NCBI GenBank assembly: GCA_046331175.1
Contig: JAXLRI010000003.1
Span: 310,001 to 374,000 of the forward strand
DNA from: JAWKIW01 sp046331175
GTDB taxonomy: Bacteria; Actinomycetota; Acidimicrobiia; Acidimicrobiales; Acidimicrobilacustridaceae
DNA length: 64,000 bases
Direction of reading: 5' to 3'
Shown here piece after piece: positions 25,229 through 33,270 of this stretch; position 1 is the first letter of the stretch; each line of letters begins with the position of its first letter. A program made the translations under genes and the position numbers. The notes below the pieces were generated by a model. The model was not told the DNA's origin, ran no database searches, and saw only the letters and a list, made by a program, of their open reading frames with translations.

Positions 25229-26376
25229 GCACCTCGGCCGGCGCGGCGGCGACGGCACCGTGGGAGCCCGTCGTCGGGTTCGAGCTCGACGCCACCGACG
25301 GCCCGGCCCGTCGCGGCCGGGTCCGCACGCCTCGCGGCTCGTTCGAGACGCCGTGCTTCATGCCGGTGGGCACGCGCGCCACCGTGCGCACCCTCGCCAG
25401 CGACGACCTCGACGACCTCGGTGCCCAGGTGGTGCTGGCCAACACGTACCACCTGATGCTGCGCCCAGGGGCCGAGCTGGTGGCGCGCCTCGGGGGCCTC
25501 CACCGCTTCAGCGCGTGGGACGGCCACGTGCTCACCGACTCCGGCGGCTACCAGGTCTTCTCGCTCGGCCCGAAGGTCACCGAGGAGGGCGCCACCTTCG
25601 CCTCCACCTACGACGGGTCGAAGCACATGCTCACCCCCGAGACGGCCGTGCAGGTCCAGCAGCTGCTCGGCGCCGACATCCAGATGGTCCTCGACGTGTG
25701 CCCGGCGCTGCCGTCGCCCGAGCCGGTCGTCCGCGACGCCGTCGAGCGGACCGCCCGCTGGGCCGCCCGGGCCCGGGCCGCCCACGCCCCCAGCCGGCTG
25801 GCCGGTGGCACCCAGGCGCTGTTCGGCATCGTGCAGGGTGGCGTCGACGAGCGCCTGCGCCGCGAGAGCGCCGAGCGCACCGTCGAGCTGGGCTTCGACG
25901 GCTACGGCATCGGCGGCCTGTCGGTGGGGGAGTCGCGCGACGAGATGCTCCCGGCGCTGGCCGCCGCCATCGAGGTGCTGCCCGCCGATCGGCCCCGCTA
26001 CCTGATGGGGGTGGGCGATCCCCGGGGCCTGGTCGAGGCGGTGGCGCTGGGCGTCGACATGTTCGACTGCGTGCTCCCCACCCGCCTGGCGCGGCACGGC
26101 ACCCTGCTGACCGGCGCCGGGCGGCTGAACCTGCGCAACGCCCGCTTCGCCGACGACCCGGGTCCGCTCGACCCCACCTGCGGCTGCCGGGTGTGCGCCC
26201 GCTGGTCGCGCGGCTACCTGCGCCACCTCCTGCAGGTGCAGGAGCCCACCGCTGGCCGCCTGCTCACGCTGCACAACGTGGCCTGGCTGCTGGGCTTCGT
26301 CGACCGCATCCGAGCCGCCGTCGAGACCGGCACGCTCGACGCCCTCCGCGCCGAGGTGGCCGAGCGATGGCCCTGA
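25225..26376 (+). CDS. tgt: Queuine/7-deazaguanine tRNA-guanine transglycosylase Tgt
   Basis: A 383-residue TIM-barrel enzyme that swaps guanine-34 for preQ1 in tRNAs with GUN anticodons. VGTRATVRTL and ANTYHLMLRPG open the barrel. The base-binding Asp is in DSGGYQVFSL, GIVQGG and GGLSVGE follow, and the nucleophile Asp is in DMFDCVLPTR. The zinc site is CGCRVC plus a later His (LLTLHN). Start GTG 25225 overlaps the queA stop. Both enzymes for two consecutive steps are present; the preQ1 supply genes are not in the window. Confidence 0.96.
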   Translation: MSTSAGAAATAPWEPVVGFELDATDGPARRGRVRTPRGSFETPCFMPVGTRATVRTLASDDLDDLGAQVVLANTYHLMLRPGAELVARLGGLHRFSAWDGHVLTDSGGYQVFSLGPKVTEEGATFASTYDGSKHMLTPETAVQVQQLLGADIQMVLDVCPALPSPEPVVRDAVERTARWAARARAAHAPSRLAGGTQALFGIVQGGVDERLRRESAERTVELGFDGYGIGGLSVGESRDEMLPALAAAIEVLPADRPRYLMGVGDPRGLVEAVALGVDMFDCVLPTRLARHGTLLTGAGRLNLRNARFADDPGPLDPTCGCRVCARWSRGYLRHLLQVQEPTAGRLLTLHNVAWLLGFVDRIRAAVETGTLDALRAEVAERWP

Positions 26377-26382
26377 CCCCGC

Positions 26383-26500
26383 CCCACCTCCCGACCACCC
26401 CCCACCTCCCGACCACCCCCCACCACCCGAACTTTGGAGCATTCGCGCCAAGGGGTGACGCGAATGCTCCAAAGTTCGGAAGGGGGGAGGGGGTGGGGGT
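26383..26500. repeat. Perfect 21-bp inverted repeat framed by C-rich and G-rich tracts
   Basis: Arms 26427-26447 and 26459-26479 are exact complements (outer bases CCGAACTTTGG, inner ATTCGCG) around an 11-nt loop. They are notably less GC-rich than the surrounding DNA. To the left an 18-bp unit (CCCACCTCCCGACCACCC) is repeated at 26383-26400 and 26401-26418 with a partial third copy. To the right are three G runs (26482-26499). The tracts can extend the stem imperfectly. It separates tgt from the gene at 26504 and leaves that gene a purine-rich leader. It may be a dispersed REP/MITE-like repeat or an attenuator. Confidence 0.85.
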
Positions 26501-26503
26501 GCG

Positions 26504-27829
26504 GTGACGGCGCACGACGACGTGGCGCCCGACCCGGTCCTCACGGCGGCGCTGGAGCGGCTGCGGTTGGACGACGCCGATGCCGCCGAGGACGCCGCCG
26601 CCGCCCTCGACTGGATGGTCGGCGCCGCCGGCCTGGCCGCCCTCAACCAGGCGGGCCTGCAGCAGTTCCTCTGGTACGAGCTGCCCTTCAAGTGGCTTGG
26701 CGGCCCGGCCCGGCAGCGGGCCGTGGCCGACGCGCTCGGCCGGGCGTTCGACCACGCCGGGCTGCACCGCTACGCCGCCATGTGCCGGTCCGACACCACC
26801 GCCGAGGTCGTGACCGCCTTCGCCGTCGACCCGGTCGACGGCTTCGAGCGCTTCCGGGCCGCCCACCGTCGGTCGGGGGTGGTCCCACCCGACGTCGAGC
26901 TGCTGACGTGGGGCGACCTCATGGGCCCCGTCGAGTTCGAGGCCTTCTGGTCGTCGGCCATGACCCTCGAGCTCGCCGTCGAGAGCGGGAGCCTGGCCGT
27001 CGGCGGACGACGGGCGGCGCGCGAGGGGGCCGAGCTCGTCACCGCCCACCTCACCCGTCCCCGCCCCGAGCGGTTCGGCGAGACGCTGCTGCAGGCCATC
27101 GAGACCGAGCGCATCACCGCCTGGTTCGACGACCCGCTCCGGCGGGCCCGGGCCCAGCTGCTCGAGCCGGTGGTGCCGTCGCTGCTCGCCGCCGAGCCCG
27201 TCCCGCCGTCGGCCGGGCGCGCCCTGCGCCCGCTCGCTCGCCTGCTCGACCTGGCCGTGGCGGGTGACGCCCACCTCACGCCGTCAGGACGGCTCACGGG
27301 CGCCACTGCGGCGGCCGTCGTCGGTCGCCGGCCGGGGCGCGGGGAGCCCGATGCACCGGGGGCCGCCGAGCTGCGGCGGTTGGCGGTGGCGGCCCGCCTG
27401 GCCCGGGTGCAGGGGCGACGGCTGGTGGCCACGCGGCGCGGGGAGGCGGTGGCGGGCTCGCCCGCCGGCCGGTGGGCGGCGGCGGCCGGCCACCTGGCGA
27501 CGGGGGCGGGGACCGACCCCGAGGTGGCCGAGCTGGTGCTGGCCCTCGTCCTCGATGCGGCGCCGGGCCGGGAGGTGTCGGTGGACCAGCTGGTGCGACC
27601 GGTGCAGATCGCCACCGCCGAGGGGCCTGGTGGCCGTGGGGGTCGCCCCCGACCCGATGACGAGGTGCGGGCCGACGTGCTGGCGGTGCTCGCCGTGGTG
27701 CGGGCGCTGGGCGGGCTGCGGGCCGGCAGCCTCGACGACCGGGCGCCGCTGCGCCTCACCGCCGCGGGCGGGCCGCTGCTGCGGGCGGCCCTGCGCCGCC
27801 GCGCCACCGCGCCCCGCGCCCTCGCCTGA
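26504..27829 (+). CDS. Conserved hypothetical protein, helical
   Basis: A 441-residue, Ala-, Arg- and Leu-rich soluble protein I do not recognise. The N-terminal 130 residues look compact (ALDWMVGAAGLAALNQAGLQ, FLWYELPFKWLG, RAFDHAGLHRYAAMCRS) and include more aromatic residues than the rest. The C-terminal half is low-complexity and may be partly disordered. Codon use is that of the host and third-position GC is high, so the frame is genuinely coding. It starts at GTG 26504, directly after the large inverted repeat. No membrane segment or catalytic motif can be named. Confidence 0.65.
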   Translation: MTAHDDVAPDPVLTAALERLRLDDADAAEDAAAALDWMVGAAGLAALNQAGLQQFLWYELPFKWLGGPARQRAVADALGRAFDHAGLHRYAAMCRSDTTAEVVTAFAVDPVDGFERFRAAHRRSGVVPPDVELLTWGDLMGPVEFEAFWSSAMTLELAVESGSLAVGGRRAAREGAELVTAHLTRPRPERFGETLLQAIETERITAWFDDPLRRARAQLLEPVVPSLLAAEPVPPSAGRALRPLARLLDLAVAGDAHLTPSGRLTGATAAAVVGRRPGRGEPDAPGAAELRRLAVAARLARVQGRRLVATRRGEAVAGSPAGRWAAAAGHLATGAGTDPEVAELVLALVLDAAPGREVSVDQLVRPVQIATAEGPGGRGGRPRPDDEVRADVLAVLAVVRALGGLRAGSLDDRAPLRLTAAGGPLLRAALRRRATAPRALA

Positions 27830-27844
27830 GCCCGCCGCGCCCGA

Positions 27845-28696
27845 TCAGCGGATGGCGGCCTGGGCCTCGCGCACGCGGACGTCGACGGTCGCGGTGCGGG
27901 TGATGGTCCCGAGGTCGCCGCCCTGGCCGGTGGTGGCGGTCCAGGTGACCGCGTAGGTGACGGTCGCCCGCACGGTGAAGGTGCCGTCGGCGCCCGTCGT
28001 GGTGGAGCGGTGCTCGAAGGTGTGGCGGCAGTCGCTGGCGTCGTCGTCGAGGCCGGGCGACCAGGGACGACCCGCGCCGCCGCACCGCACGACGGTGCCG
28101 TCGCCGGTGTCCCAGGAGACCCCCGTCGGTGCCGCCGTGACCGTGGCGCTCACCGCGCCCACCGACGCGGTGGCCGAGACGGGCGCGTAGCCGCCGGCCA
28201 GCCAGAGCCAGGTCGGCACCCCGACCAGCTGCTCGGCGGCCGGGTTGGTCCGCAGGGCGGGGCGAGGCGGGTCGACGCGCCGGCGGGCCGCGGCCATGGC
28301 CCGCTCGGCGGCGAAGAGGCCGGCGAGCGGGTCGGCCGGGTCGTAGGTGCGGGCGTCGATCGACACGAGGCGCCCGCCGTCGTAGCAGACGAACAGCGCC
28401 CGCTCGCCGACCTGGGGCGTGAAGGGCTCCGAGCCGACGCCCACGCCGGTGGCGTGCACGAACTGGCACTGCCAGGTGGACCCGCCGACACCGCCGCTGT
28501 CGCCGACGGACACCCGCGTGGTCTGGCCACCGCCGCCCGCCACGACCACCACCTCCGGCGTCCCCCCACCGATCGACCCCCCAGCCGTCCCCCCGTTGTT
28601 GCTTCCTCCAAGTTCCGCCGCGGCATGGCCAACCGACATCGACAAGAGGGCCACCGTTAGCACTACGCATGTGGCACCGGTTCTTCTCACGGACAT
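27845..28696 (-). CDS. Secreted hypothetical protein with a PKD-like beta domain
   Basis: A 283-residue exported protein. A signal peptide (MSVRRTGATCVVLTVALLSMSVGHAAAE-type, cleavage near residue 28) is followed by a Gly-rich stretch (GGSNNGGTAGGSIGGGTPE). Next come a cysteine-containing domain (TWQCQF, LFVCYDGG) and a C-terminal immunoglobulin/PKD-like part with VSWDTGDGTVVRCGGAG and DCRHTFEHRST. This layout is common in actinobacterial secreted proteins. ATG 28696 is preferred to 28744 because it gives a clean signal peptide. It overlaps the stop of the upstream lipoprotein by 10 bp, so both may be made and exported together. Confidence 0.72.
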   Translation of the reverse strand: MSVRRTGATCVVLTVALLSMSVGHAAAELGGSNNGGTAGGSIGGGTPEVVVVAGGGGQTTRVSVGDSGGVGGSTWQCQFVHATGVGVGSEPFTPQVGERALFVCYDGGRLVSIDARTYDPADPLAGLFAAERAMAAARRRVDPPRPALRTNPAAEQLVGVPTWLWLAGGYAPVSATASVGAVSATVTAAPTGVSWDTGDGTVVRCGGAGRPWSPGLDDDASDCRHTFEHRSTTTGADGTFTVRATVTYAVTWTATTGQGGDLGTITRTATVDVRVREAQAAIR

Positions 28697-29430
28697 TTCG
28701 GCCCCGTGCGCTTCTCTACGAAGCGATTCTCCGACACCCTCCAAGTGGCGCCATCGCTGTCTGCAGACTTGGTCAGGTGTGCTTCGAGGTCGCTGTTGAC
28801 CACCGTTGCATCGACGATCGCACCGGATGACTGAATGACGACAAGGCCGTCGTCCACCAGACAGGTGCGAAGCACAGCTGAGGATCCGCTTAGTTCGATC
28901 GTTGGTTCTCGGTAGCCAAACTTGGAGTCCGCTGGTCGTTGAAGGGCGAGGCCGGCTTGGCGGTTCTTCTCGATCTCGGCACGAGCCTTCTCGAGCGCGG
29001 GACCGGTGTAGTAGCGCTCCAGACCCGGGTGGTTCGGGTTCGGCGGGTCGTTCGCCTGGAGCCAGGTGTCCCAGAAGCCCTGGTAGGCGGCGAGGACGGC
29101 GGCCTCGTCGTCGGTCGCCGCCGGTGCCGTGCTGGTGGCGGTCGTGCTCGGCGGTGCGGTGGCACCGGGCCGGGTGGTGGTCGCCGGCGACGTCGCGGTG
29201 GTCGTCGCCCGCGCCCCGTCACCGGCCTCGGTGGTCCCGGTCGTCGAGCAGGCGGCGCCGGCCAGCAGGACGGCTGCGGCGAGGGCGGCGAGCGGTCCCC
29301 GGCGCCGGTGGCCCGACGGGCCCGGTGGGACCCACGAGACCGGAGGGCGGCGCTCGCACCGGTTGCGGAGGGCGGCGGGGGCTCCGGCACGAGCGGGAGC
29401 GGGGTGGCGGCGGGCGCGGGGGAGGGCCAT
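28687..29430 (-). CDS. Hypothetical lipoprotein
   Basis: A 247-residue protein. The N-terminus is long and basic, then LAALAAAVLLAGAAC gives a lipobox, so it should be tethered outside the membrane. A Thr/Ala/Pro linker of about 45 residues follows. The folded domain starts EAAVLAAYQGFWDTWLQANDP and includes RYYTGPALEKARAEI and VLRTCLVDDG; this resembles small helical/NTF2-like lipoprotein domains but I cannot name a family. Its 3' third (28700-29000) is visibly less GC-rich than its surroundings, which may mean recent acquisition or relaxed codon use. The frame continues upstream of ATG 29430 but looks non-coding there. Confidence 0.62.
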   Translation of the reverse strand: MALPRARRHPAPARAGAPAALRNRCERRPPVSWVPPGPSGHRRRGPLAALAAAVLLAGAACSTTGTTEAGDGARATTTATSPATTTRPGATAPPSTTATSTAPAATDDEAAVLAAYQGFWDTWLQANDPPNPNHPGLERYYTGPALEKARAEIEKNRQAGLALQRPADSKFGYREPTIELSGSSAVLRTCLVDDGLVVIQSSGAIVDATVVNSDLEAHLTKSADSDGATWRVSENRFVEKRTGPKCP

Positions 29431-29775
29431 GGGGGTGGAGGGGGCGGCGCACCGCCGGGACGACCCGGTGGGGGTCGCGGCCGGCGTCCCGCCCAGGGCC
29501 GTGGCTGGCGGTCGGAAAGGTACGGACGATCGCCGAGACGGCACAAGGGTCCGGCGTGTGGAACCTGCCACACGCGCCACGGGAGGCGTCCCGGCGGTGA
29601 CGAGGTGCGGTCGGCGACGCGCGGGCTGCGCTGCCACAGCCACCCACCGCGCCCACGCCGGTGGGGTGGCCTGGCAGGCTGGCCGGCGACGGCTATGGTC
29701 GATGCGCCCACCGGTGCACTGGCCGCCGTGGCGTCCCGCCTCCACCCCCGCCCCACCGAGGGATCGCTTCTCCCC
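29431..29775. other. 345-bp divergent spacer before yajC
   Basis: No gene seen. It holds a minus-strand TACCTT at 29517-29522, a perfect 8-bp inverted repeat (GCGTGTGG and complement, 29554-29561 and 29568-29575) that could be an operator, and TATGGT near 29695 on the plus strand as a possible yajC -10. Confidence 0.45.
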
Positions 29776-30261
29776 ATGACCGGCCTCGTCCTCATCGTCG
29801 TCCTGCTCGGCCTGATGTGGGCGGTGGTGGTGCTCCCGCAGCAGCGTCGGGTGAAGGCCCACCAGCGCCTGTGCGACCGCATCGAGGTCGGCCACGTGGT
29901 GATGACCACCGCCGGCCTGTTCGGCACGGTCGTCGAAGCCGGCGCCGACCGGCTGGTCCTCGAGATCGCCCCGGGTGTCCGGGTCGTGGCCGAGCGCCGG
30001 TCGGTGGGGATGCTCGTGCCCGACGGGACGTCGCTGGCCGACCTCGCCGACGTGTCCCGCCCGACGCCCGAGCCGGTGCCGCCCACCGGCAGCTCGATGG
30101 GCGAGCGGCTCGGCCTCGGTGCCCCGGCCTCCGGGTCCACCGGCACGGCCCCCGACGCCGAGGCGACCGCGGCCGCGGGCGGTGCCGACGACGATCCGTC
30201 GGCGGCCGACGACACGGCGCCCACCGCCACCGCTCCGTCCCGGGTGGAGGCCGACTCGTGA
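29776..30261 (+). CDS. yajC: Sec translocon accessory protein YajC
   Basis: A 161-residue membrane protein: one N-terminal helix (LVLIVVLLGLMWAVVVLP) followed by QQRRVKAHQRL and the conserved GHVVMTTAGLFGTVVE block with VLEIAPGVRVVAERRSVG. YajC binds SecDF and helps protein export. The C-terminal 60 residues are an acidic, disordered Ala/Asp/Thr tail that is longer than in model bacteria. ATG 29776 follows a purine-poor leader; the stop overlaps secD by GTGA. Order yajC-secD-secF-rel is the usual bacterial one. Confidence 0.92.
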   Translation: MTGLVLIVVLLGLMWAVVVLPQQRRVKAHQRLCDRIEVGHVVMTTAGLFGTVVEAGADRLVLEIAPGVRVVAERRSVGMLVPDGTSLADLADVSRPTPEPVPPTGSSMGERLGLGAPASGSTGTAPDAEATAAAGGADDDPSAADDTAPTATAPSRVEADS

Positions 30262-32069
30262 GCCGACGCCGCAAGGACATCATCTCGCTCGTCGGGATCA
30301 TCGGCGTGGCCATCCTCGGCCTCGTCTACACGTTCTGGGCCGGCAACAAGCCGCTGCTCGGCCTCGACCTCCAGGGCGGCGTGTCGGTCGTGCTCACACC
30401 CAAGGGCGAGGTCGACGAGGAGCGGCTCCAGCAGGCCATCGCCATCATCCGCCAGCGCGTCGACGCCATCGGCGTGGCCGAGCCCGAGATCAGCCGGCAG
30501 GGCAACAGCGTCCTGATCCAGATCCCGGGCGTGAAGGACACCGACCGCGCCCTGGCCCTGGTGGGCCAGACCGCCGAGCTGCGGTTCCGTCCGGTGCTCG
30601 CCGTGCTGCCGCCCGAGCCCACCGACACCACCGGCTCCACGATCCCGGGCTCGACGGTGCCCGGCTCCAGCGTCCCCGGCAGCTCGGTGCCGGCCGATCC
30701 CAGCGCGGCGTCGGTCACGTCCACGTCGGTCGACCCCGCGGCGGTGACGCCGGCGTCGCCCACCACGAGCCAGGGCGCCGCCCCCCTCGGTGGGGTGGCT
30801 CCGGGTGAGGGCGCCGCCGGTGGCCAGGTCACCCCGTCCACCGTCAGCGAGCTGGCCCAGGCCCCGTCCACCTCCTCCACGCTGTCGCCCGAGCTGCAAC
30901 AGCAGCTCCAGCAGGCCCAGCAGCAGGCGGCCCTGCAGCAGCAGGCGCAGGCCTTCTCGCAGCCCACCACCACCGCCGACCAGGACGATCCCACCAAGAC
31001 GGTCATCCTGCCCGAGTACGAGACCGACGCCGAGGGCCGGCCGACCACGGTGAAGGTCCGCTACCAGCTCGGCCCGGCCGAGCTCACCGGCACCGCCCTC
31101 GAGGACGCCAGCGCCGGGGTGAACCAGCAGGGCCAGTGGGTGGTGCGGCCCCGGTTCAAGCCGGGCGCCGACGGCATCGACCTGTTCAACAAGGCGGCGG
31201 CCGCCTGCTACGCCGGGGCCGCCACGTGCCCCACCAAGCAGCTGGGCATGACCCTCGACGGCAAGGTCATCTCGGCGCCCACGATCCAGGCCGCGTCGTT
31301 CCAGCCCGACCAGATCCAGATCAGCGGCTCGTTCACCGAGAAGACGGCCAAGGAGCTGGCCACGCAGCTGCGCTACGGCGCCCTGCCCGTCGAGCTCGAA
31401 CCCCAGCAGGTGCAGCTGGTGTCGGCCACCCTCGGCGAGGACGCCCTGCACGCCGGCATCGTGGCCGGCCTGGTCGCCCTCGTGCTGGTGGCCGTCTACA
31501 TGATCGCCTGGTATCGCATCCTCGGCGCCCTGGCCATCTTCAAGCTGGCCATCGAGGGCGCGCTGCTGTGGACCTTCATCTCGTTCATGGGCCAGACCCA
31601 GGGCCTGGCCCTGACCCTGGCCGGCGTCACCGGCATCATCGTGTCGATCGGCGTCTCGCTCGACTCGAACGTCGTCTACTACGAGCACCTCAAGGAAGAC
31701 GTCCGCAACGGGCGCACCATCCGCTCGGCGGTCGACAAGTCGTTCACCGCCGCCTTCTCCACCATCATCAAGGCCGACGGCACCTCGGCCATCGGCGCCT
31801 TCCTCCTGTACTGGCTGAGCGTCGGCCCGGTCCGCGGCTTCGCCTTCTACCTGGGCATCTCGACGATCCTCGACCTGTTCGCCTCGTACTTCTACATGCG
31901 CCCGGTCGTGTCGCTGGTCGGCCGCTCGAAGTCGTGCGAGGAGCACCCGAAGCGCTACGGCCTCCCCGCGGGGCCGAGCGAGGGGGCCACCGGCGGTGAG
32001 CCCCGCGGCCGTCGCCGCGAGAAGGCCGCCGTCGCCGCCGAGCCCACCACCTCCGGAGCCGTGACATGA
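30258..32069 (+). CDS. secD: Protein translocase subunit SecD
   Basis: A 603-residue SecD that uses the proton gradient to pull exported proteins forward with SecF. Helix 1 is ISLVGIIGVAILGLVYTFW, then GLDLQGGVSVVL and the P1 head with EEISRQG-type and VLIQIPGVKDTDRAL signatures. Five further helices start near residue 395 (AGIVAGLVALVLVAVYMIAWY). The conserved GVSLDSNVVYYEHLKED and FASYFYMRP-type loop end the membrane part. Between about residues 125 and 245 there is a long insertion rich in Ser, Thr, Pro and then Gln (QQQLQQAQQQ), not found in compact SecD proteins. GTG 30258 overlaps the yajC stop. Confidence 0.95.
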   Translation: MSRRRKDIISLVGIIGVAILGLVYTFWAGNKPLLGLDLQGGVSVVLTPKGEVDEERLQQAIAIIRQRVDAIGVAEPEISRQGNSVLIQIPGVKDTDRALALVGQTAELRFRPVLAVLPPEPTDTTGSTIPGSTVPGSSVPGSSVPADPSAASVTSTSVDPAAVTPASPTTSQGAAPLGGVAPGEGAAGGQVTPSTVSELAQAPSTSSTLSPELQQQLQQAQQQAALQQQAQAFSQPTTTADQDDPTKTVILPEYETDAEGRPTTVKVRYQLGPAELTGTALEDASAGVNQQGQWVVRPRFKPGADGIDLFNKAAAACYAGAATCPTKQLGMTLDGKVISAPTIQAASFQPDQIQISGSFTEKTAKELATQLRYGALPVELEPQQVQLVSATLGEDALHAGIVAGLVALVLVAVYMIAWYRILGALAIFKLAIEGALLWTFISFMGQTQGLALTLAGVTGIIVSIGVSLDSNVVYYEHLKEDVRNGRTIRSAVDKSFTAAFSTIIKADGTSAIGAFLLYWLSVGPVRGFAFYLGISTILDLFASYFYMRPVVSLVGRSKSCEEHPKRYGLPAGPSEGATGGEPRGRRREKAAVAAEPTTSGAVT

Positions 32070-33211
32070 GCGCCCTCGGCCGCCTCAACCGGGGTGAGAC
32101 GAACATCGACTTCCGGCCCTGGTGGCGACGGGGCCTGATCCTGTCGTCGATCCTCGTCGTGGTCTCGATCCTGTCGTTGTTCACCCGCGGCCTGAACCTG
32201 GGCATCGACTTCGAGGGTGGCGTGAGCTGGGAGGTCAAGGCCCCCGGCGTGAGCGTCGAGCAGACGCGCGACGTCCTCGAGCCGCTCGGGCTGGGCCAGG
32301 CCAAGGTCCAGCTGGTCGGCTCCGACATCGTCAGGGTCCAGGGGCCCAACCAGTCCCAAGAGAAGGTCGACGAGGTCCGCAAGTCGCTCGCCACGCTCGC
32401 CGCCGTGCCCGTGGGCGAGGTGAGCGTCTCGACGGTGGGTCCGTCGTGGGGCGACGAGATCACCAAGTCCGCGGTCCGCGCCCTCGTCGTGTTCCTGCTC
32501 GCCGTCTTCGCGTGGCTCAGCCTGCGCCTCGAGTGGAAGATGGCCGCCGGCGCCATCATCGCGGTGATCCACGACGTGATCATCTCGGTGGGGGTGTACT
32601 CGGTCTTCCAGTTCGAGGTCACTCCGCCGACGGTCATCGCCTTCCTGACCATCCTCGGCTACTCGATCTACGACACCGTCGTCGTGTTCGACAAGGTGCA
32701 GGAGAACCAGGCGCGCGTCGGCCTGGCCAGCCGCATGACCTACACCGAGATGACCAGCCTCTCGATGAACCAGGTGCTGTTGCGCTCGATCAACACGTCG
32801 GTCGTCTCGCTGCTGCCGGTGCTGTCGATGCTCGTCGTCGGTGCGCTCATCCTCGGCGCCGTCACCCTCGAGGAGTTCTCCCTCGCCCTCGGCGTCGGCA
32901 TGATCGTCGGTGCCTACTCGTCGATCTTCGTGGCCACCCCGGTGGTCGTGTGGTTCAAGGAGCGCGAGCCGAAGAACCGCCTGCTGCGCGAGCGCCTCGA
33001 GTCCACCCGGGCCGCGGCCACCCGCAAGGAGGCCGAGGCCGCCATCGGCGACGGTGCCGAGGTCGGCGCCGACGGCGGTTCGCCCGCGGCCTCGGGCGCC
33101 GCCCGCCCGGCACCCGCCCGCAGCACGTCGACCGCCGCGGCGGCGCGGGCCGGCGCCACGCCCTCCGGCGCCATCCCGCCGCGGCCGCGCAAGAAGGGCA
33201 AGAAGCGCTGA
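32066..33211 (+). CDS. secF: Protein translocase subunit SecF
   Basis: A 381-residue SecF, partner of SecD. It has helix 1 (GLILSSILVVVSILSLF), then LNLGIDFEGGVSWEVKAPGV, the P4 periplasmic domain, and five helices from about residue 135. Family marks include AIIAVIHDVIISVGVYSVF, FLTILGYSIYDTVVVFDKVQEN and SINTSVVSLLPVLSML. The tail after residue 310 is a basic disordered extension ending in RPRKKGKKR. ATG 32066 overlaps secD by ATGA. In many actinobacteria apt follows secF; here the next gene is rel. Confidence 0.95.
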   Translation: MSALGRLNRGETNIDFRPWWRRGLILSSILVVVSILSLFTRGLNLGIDFEGGVSWEVKAPGVSVEQTRDVLEPLGLGQAKVQLVGSDIVRVQGPNQSQEKVDEVRKSLATLAAVPVGEVSVSTVGPSWGDEITKSAVRALVVFLLAVFAWLSLRLEWKMAAGAIIAVIHDVIISVGVYSVFQFEVTPPTVIAFLTILGYSIYDTVVVFDKVQENQARVGLASRMTYTEMTSLSMNQVLLRSINTSVVSLLPVLSMLVVGALILGAVTLEEFSLALGVGMIVGAYSSIFVATPVVVWFKEREPKNRLLRERLESTRAAATRKEAEAAIGDGAEVGADGGSPAASGAARPAPARSTSTAAAARAGATPSGAIPPRPRKKGKKR

Positions 33212-33258
33212 GCCGGCCGTCGCGCCGGCGCATCGGCGGGCCGGTCGAGGTCGGCCGG

Positions 33259-33264
33259 TAGCCT
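33259..33264 (+). promoter_or_regulatory. -10 box TAGCCT for rel
   Basis: TAGCCT ends 6 nt before ATG 33271, giving rel its own probable leaderless promoter in the short gap after secF. Confidence 0.55.
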
Positions 33265-33270
33265 GGGCCC

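Noticed and set aside
26383..26500. CRISPR-like array
   Set aside because: There are only two and a partial adjacent copies of an 18-bp unit without spacers, and no cas genes.
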